A stretch of DNA of 7,914 nt, taken from NCBI GenBank assembly GCA_937967705.1, contig CALCJG010000177.1:1-7914 (forward strand), in the 5' to 3' direction. The DNA is from an uncultured Spirochaetia bacterium (GTDB lineage Bacteria; Spirochaetota; UBA4802; JAGODF01). Numbering within the stretch: the stretch's first letter is position 1; each line of letters begins with the position of its first letter. Below are positions 6,588-7,914 of the stretch, in pieces. A model generated the notes under the pieces. The model worked only from the letters and a program-made list of their open reading frames with translations, was not told where the DNA came from and did no database searches. Made by a program: the position numbers and the translations under genes.

Positions 6588-7531
6588 CAGCGGGGAACCT
6601 TGATGCTCTCTATGATTTCTTTGATAATATCGTCATTCCGGCTCCCTTCGATTTCCGCATCCGCCTGAAGAATAATCCGGTGCCGCAGGACAGGGTAGGC
6701 GATGCGCTGTACGTCATCGGGTATGACATAGTCCCTTCCGTCCATGGCGGCCGTGAATTTGGATGCGTTTAAAAGGCATATGGCTGCCCGTGTGCTGATA
6801 CCCAGCAGCAGGGCTTTGTGGCGGCGGGTTGATTCGGCTACGTTCATGATGTAATTAACGATGTTATCCTCCACTCGGATGCGGGAAAACTCTTTACGGC
6901 ACTGGCCATAGGCACTCATGTTGATTTTAGGAAACTTGATTTCTTCGAGGTCGTCGGAGTTGAACCCATCGCGAAATTTTTTGAGTACTTCAATCTCCTG
7001 CTCCCTGTCGGGATAGGTAACCAGTATTTTCATTAAAAACCGGTCCAACTGCGCTTCAGGAAGGGGATAAGTGCCCTCAAATTCGATGGGGTTTTGTGTA
7101 GCAATAACCATGAAGGGGAGAGGGACCTCGTAGCGGATTCCATCAACGGTTACCTGTTTTTCCTGCATGATCTCAAGAAGGGCAGCCTGTGTTTTGGGAG
7201 AGGTGCGGTTGATCTCATCCGCCAGAAGGATGTTGGTAAATACTGGCCCCTTGCGAAAAATGAACCTGGATTTTTCCAGGCTGAAGATGTTGGTTCCCAG
7301 GATGTCGGAAGGCATCAGGTCCGGAGTGAACTGAATTCGGTTGAACTCGATGCCTATTATCCGGGAAAAAGCCCTGGCAAGGATGGTTTTCGCGAGACCC
7401 GGTACTCCCTCGAGGATGACATGACCTCCAGCCAGGAAGGAGATGATTATCTGTTCAATGACGTCATCCTGTCCGACGATAACCTTCTGGATCTCGGTTT
7501 TAATTTTTAATGCGAATTCCTGTATAACCAT
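6587..7531 (-). CDS. moxR: MoxR family AAA+ ATPase
   Basis: The 314-residue cytoplasmic ATPase has the full MoxR motif set. Walker A is GVPGLAKT (42-49) and Walker B is ILLADEINRTSPKTQ (101-115). Sensor 1 is ATQNPIEFEGTYPLPEAQLD (144-163), with the conserved Arg164 in LDRF. The sensor 2-like motif is GISTRA, with Arg248. The C-terminal lid includes DYVIPDDVQRIAYPVLRHRI. Length is typical for the family. MoxR proteins act as chaperone-like motors that mature or insert cofactors into partner complexes, generally with a vWA or DUF58 protein encoded next door, here overlapping by one base. The start is well supported by AGGAG six bases upstream. It is the first gene of a two-gene operon; a promoter candidate lies about 36 bp upstream. 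The specific client is not deducible from this window. Confidence 0.95.
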   Translation of the reverse strand: MVIQEFALKIKTEIQKVIVGQDDVIEQIIISFLAGGHVILEGVPGLAKTILARAFSRIIGIEFNRIQFTPDLMPSDILGTNIFSLEKSRFIFRKGPVFTNILLADEINRTSPKTQAALLEIMQEKQVTVDGIRYEVPLPFMVIATQNPIEFEGTYPLPEAQLDRFLMKILVTYPDREQEIEVLKKFRDGFNSDDLEEIKFPKINMSAYGQCRKEFSRIRVEDNIVNYIMNVAESTRRHKALLLGISTRAAICLLNASKFTAAMDGRDYVIPDDVQRIAYPVLRHRIILQADAEIEGSRNDDIIKEIIESIKVPR

Positions 7532-7573
7532 GCCGTTCTCCTGTTACAATGCGGGTGGATAAATAATCGTGTC

Positions 7574-7602
7574 GTTATATCCCGGTGTTTTCCTTTTGTT
7601 GA
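7574..7602 (-). promoter_or_regulatory. Candidate sigma70 promoter for moxR-DUF58
   Basis: Read on the minus strand, TCAACA (7602-7597, four of six -35 bases) is followed by a 17-base spacer and TATAAC (7579-7574, five of six -10 bases). Transcription would start near 7567, a leader of about 36 bases carrying the AGGAG ribosome site. An AT-rich tract at about 7610-7660 lies just upstream and could act as an UP element. This is motif matching only. Confidence 0.45.
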
Positions 7603-7661
7603 GGGTTGATTTTATTTCAGAATACATAATTATTTCAACAAAAATATGCTTTTAATATGGT

Positions 7662-7820
7662 AGGCTCTGACCCCAATTAGGGGATATGGCAAAGATTTCG
7701 AAAAGAAAAGTTAATCTTGGATAACTACAGCGAATTCCAAATCCTTCGTTCAGTCACCCTCTTATGCTCTGTGATGACATTTTAGGGTCAGAGCCAGGTT
7801 CTTATAAAGGCTCTGACCCC
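7662..7820. mobile_element. Small palindromic element, possibly a remnant linked to Y1 (IS200/REP-type) transposases
   Basis: AGGCTCTGACCCC occurs at 7662-7674 and again at 7808-7820 as a 13-bp direct repeat 146 bp apart. Its inverted arm GGGTCAGAGCC lies at 7785-7795. The first arm continues into CCCCAATTAGGGG (7671-7683), a second small hairpin. From memory, TAATTGGGGTCAGAGCC-type palindromes flank many REP-associated or IS200-like Y1 transposase genes in diverse Proteobacteria and other phyla. No transposase is encoded here, so this would be a non-autonomous copy or a remnant. No target-site duplication is evident. Confidence 0.5.
7785..7819. repeat. Perfect 11-bp inverted repeat with 13-base loop
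   Basis: GGGTCAGAGCC (7785-7795) and GGCTCTGACCC (7809-7819) form a GC-rich hairpin around AGGTTCTTATAAA. On the plus strand the stem is followed by CTTTTAT, so the structure could also end plus-strand transcription, although no plus-strand gene precedes it here. It may shield the moxR promoter region from the gene beyond the edge, or be only the end structure of the element. Confidence 0.7.
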
Positions 7821-7879
7821 TTTTATACAGGTTTTCTCGGAAACTACCCCCCCTTTTCCTTTCATCATCACCCCCTCTC

Positions 7880-7897
7880 TACCGTATTAATACTGTA
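7880..7897. promoter_or_regulatory. 18-bp imperfect palindrome, candidate operator
   Basis: TACCGTATTAATACTGTA reads the same on both strands except for one mismatched pair (positions 4 and 15); its 10-bp core GTATTAATAC (7884-7893) is perfect. It lies eight bases before the ribosome site at the window edge, the usual place for a repressor site over a promoter or start. No regulator gene is visible to assign to it. Confidence 0.4.
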
Positions 7898-7904
7898 CAT
7901 CCCC

Positions 7905-7910
7905 AGGAGG
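7905..7910 (+). promoter_or_regulatory. Strong Shine-Dalgarno of a gene starting beyond the window
   Basis: A full AGGAGG, followed by AAAC, ends the window. An initiation codon is expected within a few bases of the edge on the plus strand. That gene would be divergent from moxR; its identity cannot be seen. Confidence 0.55.
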
Positions 7911-7914
7911 AAAC

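Larger units (their letters stand above)
7532..7914. other. Intergenic region with moxR leader, repeat element and edge regulatory sites
   Basis: This 383-base stretch has no ORF of convincing length on either strand. From left to right it holds the moxR leader and promoter, an AT-rich tract, a small element built from three GGCTCTGACCC arms, a pyrimidine-rich stretch with a C7 run (7847-7853), an 18-base palindrome and a strong ribosome site. A 12-codon ATG frame (7686-7724, MAKISKRKVNLG) lies between the first two repeat arms; it is preceded by AGGGGAT and rich in Lys/Arg, but too short to call as a gene. Confidence 0.6.

Overview
The window carries seven genes, all but one on the minus strand. 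It looks like the chromosome of a Gram-negative-type bacterium with roughly balanced base composition. A signal-peptide TPR protein, a membrane-anchored TPR protein and an RDD/SpoIIM/DUF58/MoxR cluster would suit a spirochaete or a deltaproteobacterium-like lineage. No taxonomic marker is present, so this assignment is tentative.

Right part (about 3474-7531): a four-gene module. moxR (AAA+ ATPase) and a DUF58 membrane protein lie on the minus strand with the stop/start overlap TGATG. A SpoIIM-like multi-pass membrane protein lies on the plus strand, and its 3' end overlaps the DUF58 gene tail-to-tail by 38 bp. An RDD membrane protein is on the minus strand, divergent from spoIIM across 92 bp. 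MoxR and DUF58 proteins are usually encoded as partners: a cytoplasmic ATPase and a membrane-anchored von Willebrand A-like protein, thought to act in protein complex assembly or envelope maturation. SpoIIM and RDD supply further membrane components. From memory, mycobacterial moxR2 (Rv3692-Rv3695) has the same order and the same single inverted gene.

Left part (about 36-3347): three minus-strand genes probably read as one unit. They are an orphan oligopeptide ABC-transporter ATPase (OppF/DppF type), an exported TPR protein overlapping it by 16 bp, and a membrane-anchored TPR protein whose C-terminus resembles the Mrr nuclease fold but lacks recognisable catalytic residues. No permease or binding-protein gene for the ATPase is present.

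Right edge (7532-7914): no gene of useful size. This stretch holds the likely moxR promoter, three copies of a GGCTCTGACCC palindrome arm forming a small element (about 7662-7820) that resembles remnants associated with IS200/REP-type Y1 transposases, an 18-bp imperfect palindrome, and a strong Shine-Dalgarno. The last indicates that a plus-strand gene starts just past the window edge.
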